Shown piece by piece: positions 45,340-53,784 of a stretch of 64,000 nucleotides of DNA; the stretch's first letter is position 1; each line of letters opens with the position of its first letter. Source of the DNA: CAVPHV01 sp963704825 (GTDB taxonomy: Bacteria; Actinomycetota; Acidimicrobiia; Spongiisociales; UBA5794); assembly GCA_963704825.1 (NCBI GenBank), contig CAVPHV010000017.1, forward strand, positions 310,001 to 374,000, in the 5' to 3' direction. The position numbers and the translations under genes were made by a program. The notes under the pieces were generated by a model. The model searched no databases, was not told the origin of the DNA, and saw nothing but the letters and a program-made list of their open reading frames with translations.

Positions 45340-45888
45340 ATGGGCGCTCTCCTCACCGCGGTTCGGGTTCCGTTGCCCTGGGACGAGTTTGCTCTTCCCA
45401 ATCCGTTGCAGACTCGCTCGACGGTGCTGCTCACCGGCGAGATCGCGTGGGCATGGGAGCCCGCGGCACCCGACTTCGGGATTGATGCCTGCGAGGGCGT
45501 CGTTGGCACCACGGCGGATGGATGGGATCTCGATCACGTGGTACTCCTCGTCGCCGACCTCGACGAGGCGGTGGCCACCATGCAAGGCATCGGTGCCGAT
45601 CCCAGGCTCCGCCTCACCGTGCGGGGCCGCAAGACCGCGTTCTTTCGGGTTGGACCGCTGCTCGAGGTGGTCGAATCGCCGGTGCGGGCACCGGCCCTCT
45701 TCGGTGTCGCCCTGGTGACCGATGAACCTCTCGAGACGGTTGCTTTGCGTTGGCGCAGCTTGGGCCGCGACGTAACCGACCCACGCCCCGCCATGCAGCC
45801 CGGTCGCCGCATCATGACGGTCCGGGCGACCGAGGCAGGTCTTGCGGTGATGTCCCCCGACCGGGCGGTGGCTTCCACACCTCAATAG
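45340..45888 (+). CDS. VOC/glyoxalase-like protein
   Basis: 182 residues with two beta-alpha-beta-beta-beta modules. D-L-D-H-V-V-L-L-V-A-D-L-D-E-A near residue 65 is the usual vicinal-oxygen-chelate opening, and F-F-R-V-G-P-L-L-E-V-V closes the first module with a Glu. It could be a dioxygenase or lyase, or a binding protein. It is probably co-transcribed with the Clp1-like gene 16 bases upstream. The ATG at 45340 is the first good start after that stop. Confidence 0.8.
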   Translation: MGALLTAVRVPLPWDEFALPNPLQTRSTVLLTGEIAWAWEPAAPDFGIDACEGVVGTTADGWDLDHVVLLVADLDEAVATMQGIGADPRLRLTVRGRKTAFFRVGPLLEVVESPVRAPALFGVALVTDEPLETVALRWRSLGRDVTDPRPAMQPGRRIMTVRATEAGLAVMSPDRAVASTPQ

Positions 45889-46106
45889 GTGCCGGTCAAT
45901 AGCGAAAGCCCAAGGAACCCGGTTGCCGGTCCCCGCACTTCCCCGAACGAGGTCTGGCATCCAAGCACCTTGGGCCTTCAGCCCGACCCTACGAAGGCGG
46001 GCGCCGCATTTCAAGAGCCCCGAATGGGTCAATTGTGTCCGAAACCGACCGGTTCTGGCCCGTCAGTTGAGGTCAATCGCGGTCATCTCCTATTCGGAGA
46101 GACCGG

Positions 46107-46148
46107 TTGTCCACATATCCACAGCTATCCACAGGGTGTTGTGCACAA
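46107..46148. promoter_or_regulatory. Cluster of DnaA boxes between convergent genes
   Basis: TTGTCCACA (46107-46115) is a perfect high-GC actinobacterial DnaA box. ATATCCACA (46115-46123) and CTATCCACA (46125-46133) each differ at position 1, sit 10 bp apart and so face the same side of the helix. TTGTGCACA (46139-46147, palindromic with the next A) also fits the loose consensus. The 278-nt gap (45889-46166) between the stops of a + gene and a - gene has no gene. This is not a promoter position, so replication control or DnaA titration is more likely than gene regulation. Confidence 0.55.
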
Positions 46149-46166
46149 CCACTGTCGACAAGTATC

Positions 46167-46604
46167 TCAAGACGACTTTTCGCGATGTGAGAACCCCATC
46201 GCCACGAGCTGGCGAAACGACAATTCGACCACTTCGTAGACCGCCCCGACGGCTTCGTCGATCGCGTGTTCGGAGATTCGATCGAGATGGATGCGGCCCC
46301 GGACGTAGATGTCGCCCCGGTCGTCGACGGCGATGGCAGCGGGCCAGGAGCGGTAGTTGCGGGCGAGGCAGTGCCGGTACACCTCTTGTTGACCGTGCAG
46401 TGGACTTGGCAGCAGGTACGCCTCATAGCCGACGGTCAGTTCGCCGACGGAGAACCAAACGGTGGTGGCATCGCGACACTGCTGACGCATCCGGATTCCC
46501 CATCGGCCCTCATGTGCCCCGGCCCACACAACATCCGAATCTGAGTCGACGACCCACGCGTCGGTGACCCGTTCCAGCAGAGCGGCGGCGTCTCCCGGGG
46601 TCAT
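46167..46604 (-). CDS. YbjN domain protein
   Basis: A 145-residue YbjN/type III secretion chaperone-like fold. It has G-D-I-Y-V-R-G-R-I-H in the second half and a helix at each end. The ATG at 46604 overlaps the mshA stop by four bases (ATGA). YbjN genes follow mshA in many actinobacteria (family knowledge). The function is unclear; a chaperone-like or regulatory role is usually proposed. Confidence 0.88.
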   Translation of the reverse strand: MTPGDAAALLERVTDAWVVDSDSDVVWAGAHEGRWGIRMRQQCRDATTVWFSVGELTVGYEAYLLPSPLHGQQEVYRHCLARNYRSWPAAIAVDDRGDIYVRGRIHLDRISEHAIDEAVGAVYEVVELSFRQLVAMGFSHREKSS

Positions 46605-47824
46605 CGGCCGGTGATCCCCGAATACAGTTCGAGCAGCCGGTCGGCCGTCGATGGCCAGGAGAACTGAGCGGCAAACTCGACGGCACCCGCCGAGAGGTGG
46701 GCGGCCAGGGCGGGATTCTCGAGGACCTTGGCCAGGGCGGCGGCATAGGCGGCCGGGTCCTGTCCGTCGACCAGCAAGCCCGAGACCCCGTCCGACACGA
46801 CATACGGCAAGCCACCGACCGCACCCGCCACCACCGGCAGCCCGCAGGCTTGCGCCTCCGCCGCTACCAACCCAAACGACTCCGCCCGCGATGGCATGAT
46901 CAGAACGTCGGCGGCCTGGTAGAACACCGCCAGTTGGGCGTGGGGCTGTGGGGCGAGGCAGTGGACTCGGTCGGAGATGCCGAGGTTTACCGCCGCTTGA
47001 CGTACCCGAAGCAGTTCGGCGTCGCCGTCCGGTCCACTGGGTCCGCCGACGATCAGGAGCTGGGGAGGGGCTGCCTGGATCGACTCGAGTTGGGCGACGG
47101 CCGCAACTGCGATGTCCGGCCCCTTGAGCGGCTGGATACGGCCGGCGAACAGAACGATGGGTTCCGGCCCCAAGCCGAGCCATTGTCTCGCTTCGTCGCG
47201 ATCGCCGGGGCGGAATACGCGGTGATCGATGCCGGGCGGAGAGGTGCAGAGCCGTTCCGGGGCGGCTCCGTAGTGCTCCGCGAGGTCATCGAACTCGTAC
47301 GGTGTCGAAGCGATGACGCAGTCGGACTGGGCAATGACCTCGTCCTCGGTGAGGGTGCGCATCCGACTCGAAGGAGCCTCGTCGGAGCGGCGGGTCAGGT
47401 CCTTGATTCGGCCGAGCGTGTGGAACGAGTTGGCCAGCGGGATCTCGAGCGCTTCCTTGATCAGAACCCCGGACCAGCCCGACAGCCAATAGTGGCTGTG
47501 GACGAGGTCGAAGCGGGTTTGGTCGCGGGCCATCCAGCCGAGTACTCCTTCGGTGAACTCTGCGACGAGGCCGGGCATCATCGTCATCGGCAGTTCCTGG
47601 GGTGGCCCCGCAGCGATGTGCACCACGCGATAACCGGGCCGGGGTGACACGACCGTGGGACGGCTCGGATCGGTGCGACGAGTGAAGACGACGACTTCGA
47701 TGCCCCTCCGGGCCATGGTCTGGGCCAACTCGTCGATGTAGACGTTCATCCCGCCTGCGGAGCCTCGTCCCGGCTGGAGGAGTGGTGAGGTGTGCATCGA
47801 GAGGTAGGCGACGCTGCTGATCAC
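46601..47824 (-). CDS. mshA: MshA-type glycosyltransferase (mycothiol biosynthesis)
   Basis: A 407-residue GT4 enzyme. The N-terminal S-M-H-T-S-P-L-L-Q-P-G, then G-S-A-G-G-M-N-V-Y, is diagnostic of MshA. The donor domain has F-A-G-R-I-Q-P-L-K-G and the E-x7-E region E-S-F-G-L-V-A-A-E. It transfers N-acetylglucosamine from UDP-GlcNAc to inositol-3-phosphate, the first step of mycothiol synthesis. Its GTG start overlaps the upstream acyltransferase stop (GTGA), and its stop overlaps ybjN. The remaining msh genes are outside the window. Confidence 0.92.
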   Translation of the reverse strand: MISSVAYLSMHTSPLLQPGRGSAGGMNVYIDELAQTMARRGIEVVVFTRRTDPSRPTVVSPRPGYRVVHIAAGPPQELPMTMMPGLVAEFTEGVLGWMARDQTRFDLVHSHYWLSGWSGVLIKEALEIPLANSFHTLGRIKDLTRRSDEAPSSRMRTLTEDEVIAQSDCVIASTPYEFDDLAEHYGAAPERLCTSPPGIDHRVFRPGDRDEARQWLGLGPEPIVLFAGRIQPLKGPDIAVAAVAQLESIQAAPPQLLIVGGPSGPDGDAELLRVRQAAVNLGISDRVHCLAPQPHAQLAVFYQAADVLIMPSRAESFGLVAAEAQACGLPVVAGAVGGLPYVVSDGVSGLLVDGQDPAAYAAALAKVLENPALAAHLSAGAVEFAAQFSWPSTADRLLELYSGITGR

Positions 47825-48735
47825 GATCCGGCTCCGAGCGCTACCTCGATCATGTACAGGGGCCGAGGTGCGGCGCCGTGCTGGAACTTGTAGGGCTCGT
47901 CTCCCTTGAGAAAGTCGAGCGTGGTCCGGCCTTCGGCAAGGGCGCGAGCGATGAGGCTCGACAGCAGCACGATCCCGGGTGAGGCCTCTCGCATGTCTGG
48001 ATCGTACGCCGAGTTGTACAGGTAGTACGTCGTGTCGTCCTCGAAGCCGAACGCCGCGGCGGTCGGTTCCGGCCCGCTGCCGTACAACACATCGATCACG
48101 GCGCCGGCGTGGGCATGGAGGTCGGCGAAGAACGCCTCCATCTCCCCGGTCATGAACCCGCCCTTGTCTCCATGGGCGCGGCGGTGCATGGCGGCGAAGC
48201 GGGCGACGGCGGCAGGGCCGTTGGCACGTTCGAGCCGGGCCGGACCGAGCAGATCTTCAAACCGCCGTCCCTTGCGACGGACCTCGTGGCGGGTCTTCTT
48301 GCCGAGTCCGATCAGCCAGTCGTCGAAGCTGTCGGGGAGGGTCAGGACCGCGGCAACTTCGTGCTGGCGTGGCGTCACCTCGATACCTGCCGCAGCGAGA
48401 CCGGCCACGATCGGCGCCGCGGCGGCGGCGGGGAGGCTATCGAGAATCAATCTCGTGCCGGGCGGGAGTTGCTCCACCAGTGCCGGCAGAGCCGCCATGT
48501 CGCCGAGTGGCGAGTGGTAGTCGGTTACGTCTTCATCGCCGACAAAGGCGACCACGTCATCGGCGCGCAGCAGCGGAAGCAGTCCCGAGGCAAACTCGAC
48601 CAGCATGAGGTCGGCATCGTCGCGGCGGTGGCGCCACCAGGTCTCGAGGAATGCGCGCCGGGGAAACGGTCCCGTTCCGAATGCGACGGGTTCGAGTTCA
48701 AACCCGGCAGTCGACCAGTTCTGGTGGATGCGCAC
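47821..48735 (-). CDS. FemAB/CelD-like GNAT acyltransferase
   Basis: A 304-residue protein of the FemAB-related acetyltransferase group (Acetyltransf_6/BioF2-like). The second half carries the fold: R-H-E-V-R-R-K-G-R-R, then a C-terminal G-R-T-T-L-D-F-L-K-G-D-E-P-Y-K, a hallmark of this group. Such proteins modify envelope polysaccharides or cellulose-like polymers. The GTG start at 48735 follows the asparaginase stop by six bases, and the stop overlaps mshA. Any link with mycothiol is unproven. Confidence 0.85.
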   Translation of the reverse strand: MRIHQNWSTAGFELEPVAFGTGPFPRRAFLETWWRHRRDDADLMLVEFASGLLPLLRADDVVAFVGDEDVTDYHSPLGDMAALPALVEQLPPGTRLILDSLPAAAAAPIVAGLAAAGIEVTPRQHEVAAVLTLPDSFDDWLIGLGKKTRHEVRRKGRRFEDLLGPARLERANGPAAVARFAAMHRRAHGDKGGFMTGEMEAFFADLHAHAGAVIDVLYGSGPEPTAAAFGFEDDTTYYLYNSAYDPDMREASPGIVLLSSLIARALAEGRTTLDFLKGDEPYKFQHGAAPRPLYMIEVALGAGS

Positions 48736-48741
48736 TGCGGC

Positions 48742-49698
48742 TCAGCCGCCGAGCACCGGTTGGATGGAGCCGACCCGTTGGCCGCCGCCGAGCACCGGGG
48801 GGGTGGCAACGTCGGCCAGGGCGTCGTAGGCGGCGTCGGAGAGCAGGCCGAGCCGGCGGGCCATTGCGATGAGTGCGATCACCGAGGCGCCACGATCCCC
48901 GCTGCGGCTCTTGACGGCGAGTCCGATGCCGTGCCGTCCGGCGCCGATCAGGCCTTGGGCGCCGACCTTGAGTGGGCCATCCCACCAGGCGCCGAGTTGC
49001 CCGTCTGGTCGGGTGTTGTCGCCGACGAGCGACGGAAAACGATGGATGGCCGTCGCCACCGCCGCGTAGCGGGGAGCAACCGTCAGCCGGGAGAACGCCC
49101 GGGCCAGTTCGCGGACGGAACCTCGCGGGGTGGGGGCGCCGCAGCCGTCGACCCCAATCCTCGATTCTGCGGCAAGTGCCGAGTTGTCTGCGACCACGTT
49201 GGCGACGGCGGCGAGCACCCGTTGTTGGAGCGGGTGCTCAGGGGCAAGGTACGAGGCGATCGGCCATCCGGCGGCGACGCACGCTCGCAGCCATCCGGCA
49301 TGTTTTCCGGAGCAGTTGTGATAGATCGGCCGGGGATGCCGGTGACCGGCGGCCAACAACCCATCGCGGGCGCTCTCACCGAGCGGCCACGACGGAGGGG
49401 TCTGCAATGCGGACTCGTCGAGGCCGACTTCGTTCAGCATCGAGCGGACGATGGCGACGTGGATGGGAAAGCCGCCGTGGCTCGCAGAGGCGATCGCCAT
49501 CTGCTCTGGCTTCAAAGAAGCCCCACACTCTTGAGCGACGGTTGCCTGGATGGGCTTGATCGCCGACCGGTAGAAGAGTGGTTCGTCGGGGTCGCCCCAC
49601 GCGGCGAGGACTCTGCCGGAGGCGTCGAGGGCGATGGCCGTTCCGTCGAACGTCGACTCGATGAGGTCGGAGCGGACCGTGCGGGCAAGCGTGGTCAT
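48742..49698 (-). CDS. Type III-like (PF06089) L-asparaginase
   Basis: 318 residues of the Rhizobium etli ReAV-type asparaginase family, unrelated to E. coli AnsA/AnsB. Key residues are visible: the S-x-x-K pair in Y-R-S-A-I-K-P, H-N-C-S-G-K-H-A-G with the zinc-site Cys and Lys, and V-D-G-C-G-A-P with the second Cys. It should hydrolyse Asn to Asp and ammonia. First of four tightly spaced genes (asparaginase, acyltransferase, mshA, ybjN). Confidence 0.92.
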   Translation of the reverse strand: MTTLARTVRSDLIESTFDGTAIALDASGRVLAAWGDPDEPLFYRSAIKPIQATVAQECGASLKPEQMAIASASHGGFPIHVAIVRSMLNEVGLDESALQTPPSWPLGESARDGLLAAGHRHPRPIYHNCSGKHAGWLRACVAAGWPIASYLAPEHPLQQRVLAAVANVVADNSALAAESRIGVDGCGAPTPRGSVRELARAFSRLTVAPRYAAVATAIHRFPSLVGDNTRPDGQLGAWWDGPLKVGAQGLIGAGRHGIGLAVKSRSGDRGASVIALIAMARRLGLLSDAAYDALADVATPPVLGGGQRVGSIQPVLGG

Positions 49699-49751
49699 CT
49701 GACTCGCTCGGCAAATCTCAGACCAGTGCGGGCGGACCAGGTCACGGCCAC

Positions 49752-50294
49752 TCAGTCGTGGGAGAGCAACTCGTCGACGTTGGCCAAGCCTTCTTGGTAG
49801 CGCCGGGTGATCTCTTCGAGGATGATCTCCATGGCCTCGTACACGTAGCGCCGCTGCCTCGAGATGTCCTCCTCGGTGGAGGTGAGCATCTCTTGGATCT
49901 CGTCGAGCTCGGCGTTGTCGATCGTGGGGAGATGGGTGAGGAAGTCGTCGCCCAGAACCCGATCGATGGCGCGCCTGCCTTCGCCGGGGTCGGGAGGCTC
50001 GATCGGAAGGGGCTTGGCAACCTCGGTGCGCAGCGGCGTTCCGATGTCACTTCCGGCCAGGATCTCGGGCAGGGCCTCGATGAGGCTCCTGGTTTCCTCG
50101 CCGGTGCGGCGGCGTTGCTCAAACGACAGCAGATCCATCCGACCGTGGAGCAAACGGCGGTAGTAGGAGAACTCGGTGTCGAGTTCGGCGCAGAGATCGC
50201 GGCGCGCCCGCAATTCCTCGAGCGACTCCGCGGCGAGGTCCGCGGTGAACTCGGGATCCTTGACGATGTCGATGCGACGACGGGTCTGTTCCAG
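49752..50294 (-). CDS. rsiG: RsiG-like anti-sigma family protein
   Basis: About 180 residues, two long helices. The reading frame continues upstream of the TTG at 50213 with clearly homologous sequence (T-R-R-R-I-D-I-V ... E-S-L-E-E-L-R). The real start is therefore probably the CTG at 50294, which has AAAGGGA six bases upstream; no ATG or GTG is available. In Streptomyces, RsiG binds c-di-GMP through E-x3-S-x2-R-x3-Q-x3-D and sequesters the sigma factor WhiG. Here the aligned residues are D, S, R, H, D, so two are changed. A single motif copy suggests a homodimer or shared binding. No sigma partner lies nearby. Confidence 0.78.
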   Translation of the reverse strand: MEQTRRRIDIVKDPEFTADLAAESLEELRARRDLCAELDTEFSYYRRLLHGRMDLLSFEQRRRTGEETRSLIEALPEILAGSDIGTPLRTEVAKPLPIEPPDPGEGRRAIDRVLGDDFLTHLPTIDNAELDEIQEMLTSTEEDISRQRRYVYEAMEIILEEITRRYQEGLANVDELLSHD

Positions 50295-50370
50295 GGCTAA
50301 TCCCTTTCTACGGGAGCTGGTGCCGGCACGCAGGGTACCAAGCCCGGAGATGATCTGGGGCCAAGTGGCG

Positions 50371-51483
50371 TCACCCGCAGTAATACCGGACCGTTGGGTA
50401 CGGATTCACCGGGGCGCCACCACCGGGGTGAATCTGGAAATGGAGGTGCGGTGAGGTACCGATGGCGTTGCCGGTGTTGCCGACATATCCGATGGTTTGG
50501 CCGGTCGAGACCCGCTGTCCGGACTTGATGCCGGGGGCGTAGCCGTCCATGTGGGCGTAGTAGAAGGAAAAGCCGTAATCGGTGTTGACCCTGGCGACGG
50601 TTCCGCCGAGGTTGTTGGTGTAGAGCCGGACCGACCCGTTGCCAACGGCGACGAGCGGCGTACCCCGGGCCGCGAACATGTCGGTGCCCTTGTGGGTGCG
50701 GCCTCCAGAGCGGGGGAATCCCCAGTCGTTGATGAATCCGACCTGTCCCTTGACCGGGCATACAAAACCCGGCGTTGCGGCGGGGGAGAGTCCACCTCCG
50801 GCTCCCTGGCGGCGGGTCAGCTCTGCCAGCTTGCGGCGCCGTTCTGCGGCCTGCCAGGCGGCGTAGGCTTCGCGTGCTTCGCGGTCTGCCGCGGCGTACG
50901 CGGTCGAGGCGGCGGCCTGCGCCGCATCGAGCCGGTCGACGACGGCTTGAGCCTCGTCGCGCAGCGTTTCCACCTCCGCCTGATTCCGGGCCAGTTGCTC
51001 GGAGAGCCTGCCCATTTCGCGGCTGACCGCATCGAGCCGGTCCAGATCGACGATGTCGTGTTCTGTCGCCCGGCTGATGAGTACTTGGCTGGTGAGCACT
51101 TCCTGGATGGACCCTGCTTCCAGGGCGACGTTCATGAGTTCGGCTCCGCCGTTCACGTAGGCGTCGATCACCAGTGAGCGAGCGCGATCCTCGAGGTCGA
51201 TAGCTTCAGCCTCGTATTCCCCGACGCGGTCGTAGAGGACGGTGATGCGCCAGTTGAGGTCTTCGAGCCTGCTGTTGATCTCTTGATACTCGAGGAGGGC
51301 GGCGTCGAGTTCCTCGTTGATGGCAACCAGCGTGGCCGCAGCCTCGTCTCGGGCCTGTTCGGTGCGCTCGACATCATCCCGGGTCTGCGCGCCGGCTGAG
51401 ATGGGAATTGCGACCAGGACCGCAAAGACCAGGAGGATGGTGAGCGCGCGAAGACTTCGCATCGGGCTCATATCGGTCGGCAT
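50371..51483 (-). CDS. Secreted M23 peptidase with coiled-coil (EnvC/NlpD-like)
   Basis: About 370 residues. The signal peptide is near the start (L-T-I-L-L-V-F-A-V-L-V ... A-G-A-Q). A ~190-residue coiled coil follows (E-E-L-D-A-A-L-L-E-Y heptads), then a C-terminal LytM/M23 domain with H-K-G-T-D and H-L-H-F zinc and catalytic motifs, so it looks active. It cleaves peptidoglycan peptides or activates amidases. The ATG at 51483 is chosen near the signal; earlier ATGs at 51510 and 51594 are less likely. The rsiG-like gene lies just downstream. Confidence 0.88.
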   Translation of the reverse strand: MPTDMSPMRSLRALTILLVFAVLVAIPISAGAQTRDDVERTEQARDEAAATLVAINEELDAALLEYQEINSRLEDLNWRITVLYDRVGEYEAEAIDLEDRARSLVIDAYVNGGAELMNVALEAGSIQEVLTSQVLISRATEHDIVDLDRLDAVSREMGRLSEQLARNQAEVETLRDEAQAVVDRLDAAQAAASTAYAAADREAREAYAAWQAAERRRKLAELTRRQGAGGGLSPAATPGFVCPVKGQVGFINDWGFPRSGGRTHKGTDMFAARGTPLVAVGNGSVRLYTNNLGGTVARVNTDYGFSFYYAHMDGYAPGIKSGQRVSTGQTIGYVGNTGNAIGTSPHLHFQIHPGGGAPVNPYPTVRYYCG

Positions 51484-51691
51484 GCTACCACTCACTCGGT
51501 TCTGGTTCATCGGTCCAGCCTTCATACGCTGGGGGAACGGTGCTGCGAGCGGCCGGCAGCGGTCGGGAGGAACGTCCATCCATGGGTCATTCATCGGTGC
51601 AACATGGCGTCGGGTTCAGCAAGTCTTACAGAAATGTTTTTCGCGTTCTGGCCGGAGGAATCGTCCCACGATTGGATTCCGGGGGGCGGCC

Positions 51692-52687
51692 CTACGCAAA
51701 GACCGTGATTGCAGCCCAGAAGAGGGGAACCGCCACGATGGCTCCGTCGAACATCGTCAGGACCCCCGGGGCGCGCACGGTGTGAACGACGGGCCCGGAA
51801 CGCACCATCGAGCCCAGGGTGCGGCCGGCGATGTAGCCGCCACCGACGGCAACGGCTGCGAGCATCACGGTCGCCAGGGGCAGGGTGTCGGTGGTCAGCG
51901 CCGCCACGAGGCCGGCGAGCAGGGCGCCGGCAATCGCGGCCAGGTTGGGGTCCATCATGGCGGTGTCTGGGGCAAACCGCTGGGCGGCCCAGGCGGCGAG
52001 ACCGGTGATCGCGATGATCGCCAGCATCATCATGACCACCTCGCCTTCGTCGCGCAGCCGCAAGAGGATGATGCTTCCGGTGGCGAGGGCGGCGGTACTG
52101 CCGAGCACCAGGGTCACGGCGACGCTGTCGAGCGAGCGCAGCCGGTCATCGAACACCGACCAGGCCAGGATCACGCAGATCCCCACGGCGAGTCCTCCGG
52201 AAAATCCGTCATTGCCCCAGGCGTAGGCGCCGTTGCCGGCGGCGGCGGCGGCCAGAAAAGCGGGGATGGCACCAATGGCGAGGCGGCGCATGGCCAACAC
52301 GTCGCGCACATCCCAAATCCACGCCAGGGCGACGACAACCACCACGAAGGTGAGGAGTTCGACCGACACAACATTGGCGACGACCACGGAGATCAGCAGG
52401 GCGAGGACGAGCAGCGCTTGCATGGTCTCCTGGGAGCTTGCGATGGCGGTGGCTCCCCCCGACACCGGCGGGATCAGAGCGATCTCGTCCTTGTCGTTGA
52501 CGGTGGTGCTGTCGGTGGCTGGTTCACCGTTCACCCACACCTTGGCGACCTGCAAACCGCGCTCGAAGTTGGGTCCATACTCAGCGACGGCCGCGGAGAC
52601 CACGGCGCCGACGGTCTCACCGGGAAGGTCGACAATCGACGTACCCGCAGCCTCACGTAGATTTGCAAACAGGCGGAGCTTTGCCAT
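51692..52687 (-). CDS. MoaD/ThiS-like domain fused to polytopic membrane domain
   Basis: 331 residues. Residues 1-78 are a complete MoaD-like beta-grasp domain ending P-P-V-S-G-G at 73-78, the position and motif of a normal MoaD C-terminus. Instead of stopping, the chain continues into ~250 residues with about 8-9 hydrophobic helices. Weak similarity to CdsA-type cytidylyltransferases is seen (V-G-G-G-Y-I-A-G-R-T-L-G, then a C-terminal P-G-V-L-T-M-F-D-G), without the acidic active-site residues. MoaD needs a free Gly-Gly end to be thiocarboxylated, so it must be cleaved or does something else. The ATG at 52687 gives the full MoaD start. Confidence 0.8.
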   Translation of the reverse strand: MAKLRLFANLREAAGTSIVDLPGETVGAVVSAAVAEYGPNFERGLQVAKVWVNGEPATDSTTVNDKDEIALIPPVSGGATAIASSQETMQALLVLALLISVVVANVVSVELLTFVVVVVALAWIWDVRDVLAMRRLAIGAIPAFLAAAAAGNGAYAWGNDGFSGGLAVGICVILAWSVFDDRLRSLDSVAVTLVLGSTAALATGSIILLRLRDEGEVVMMMLAIIAITGLAAWAAQRFAPDTAMMDPNLAAIAGALLAGLVAALTTDTLPLATVMLAAVAVGGGYIAGRTLGSMVRSGPVVHTVRAPGVLTMFDGAIVAVPLFWAAITVFA

Positions 52688-52700
52688 CGCCAGGACGTTA

Positions 52701-53495
52701 CTACCGGTTCTGGCGGATATCCGCGCACCATAGTGCGCTCATGTCCGCCAAAACGGGGACGGGGTGGCTGGTCGCCACCGAACGCAGCACCGTGGCGCGG
52801 ACCCTGCGCAGGATGGTCGCGCCGATGGTGTGGTGTCGCCAGGTCAGCCCGGCCCGGCCGAGGCGGAAGGTCGCGGGATCGGTCTCTTCGAGGATGGCAA
52901 CCAGGGCCGTCTCGGAAGCATGATCGGCGGCGAGTGCGGCGGCTCCCACCATGTTGAGGATTCCGGGGCGATCTGTGGTGCGCACCACATGATCGAGGCC
53001 CCAGGCGACGAAGGGCACACCGGTGCGTTCGGAGTCGCTGATGAACCGAGCCGCAACTACCGAGTCCTGGGCGGATCCCGTCGCGACGTCGACCAGGGCG
53101 GCCACCGGTATCGCCATGGCAGTGGTCGCTTCGGCAATCCCTGCCCGCCCCGGTGGAGCGGCAAGGACGATGCGAGCGGCTGGTTCCATCGCCGCCGAGA
53201 ATGCCTGCTTCGCGGTGACGGCCGCGCCGAGGTCGCCGTCGATAACGATGGTGATCGGCCACGAGGCCTCGGTGGCGGCCATCGTGGTCACCAGCTCCCC
53301 CGACAATTCGATGAGCCGAGAGGCGGGGCAGAGGAAGCTTCCCAGTACGGGGGCTGCGGTGGTGGCACGAGCGGCTCGGTAGCCGGCGACGGCGTCGCGC
53401 AACGCCGGCTGATCGGGGCCGAGCATGCTGGCGTCGTCGATCAGCGATACCAACAGGTCTCGGCTCGCGTTTGGTAGCGGCAGACGGCTGGACAT
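52701..53495 (-). CDS. Conserved-looking hypothetical protein
   Basis: 264 residues, ATG at 53495 with AGGAG five bases upstream. The body is Ala/Val-rich alternating alpha/beta: I-T-I-V-I-D-G-D-L-G and V-P-V-A-A-L-V-D-V-A, with V-A-W-G-L-D-H-V-V-R later. It has the look of a TIM-barrel or Rossmann protein without a recognisable motif. Its last residues (I-R-Q-N-R) are encoded by a palindromic repeat element (52708-52753), so the C-terminus may have been extended by repeat insertion. It is followed by the MoaD-fusion gene 14 bases on. Confidence 0.62.
   Translation of the reverse strand: MSSRLPLPNASRDLLVSLIDDASMLGPDQPALRDAVAGYRAARATTAAPVLGSFLCPASRLIELSGELVTTMAATEASWPITIVIDGDLGAAVTAKQAFSAAMEPAARIVLAAPPGRAGIAEATTAMAIPVAALVDVATGSAQDSVVAARFISDSERTGVPFVAWGLDHVVRTTDRPGILNMVGAAALAADHASETALVAILEETDPATFRLGRAGLTWRHHTIGATILRRVRATVLRSVATSHPVPVLADMSALWCADIRQNR
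52708..52753. repeat. Palindromic repeat element, copy B
   Basis: TTCTGGCGGATAT (52708-52720) pairs with ATGTCCGCCAAAA (52741-52753) with two mismatches. Inside it GCGCAC/GTGCGC (52723-52728, 52733-52738) forms a second stem. The arrangement and arm sequence match copy A at 15557-15608. It overlaps the 3' end of the 52701-53495 gene. Confidence 0.6.
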
Positions 53496-53784
53496 GGGGA
53501 CTCCTGGGATGGCCGGCGCCGGTGGCGAAGTCGTCGGTACGGTAACGAAGAACGGGGGCATGACGCGGGTTGAACCAGTGACTAGCCCAATTGGCACTGC
53601 TCACAAACCTCTTTGCCCCCTCAGGTAGTCACGGATACGGTGATGGTGGTGCAGGGACAACACCCTTGGTGGGTGGGGCGGGGCGACCGGTGGGCACGGT
53701 CGAACCTGACGGGGAGGTAGACGTGGAGATCAGGAGCAGACACACGGGGATGACATGCCCCGTTTTGGATAGGACGCCGCCAGC

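Noticed and set aside
46107..46148. Chromosomal origin oriC.
   Set aside because: No dnaA, dnaN, rpmH or gyrB nearby, no AT-rich unwinding region, and the gap is only 278 bp.
49758..50300. A + frame opposite the RsiG-like gene.
   Set aside because: The minus frame has the recognisable RsiG motif and helix pattern; the + frame shows only Gly/Val/Leu-rich shadow composition.
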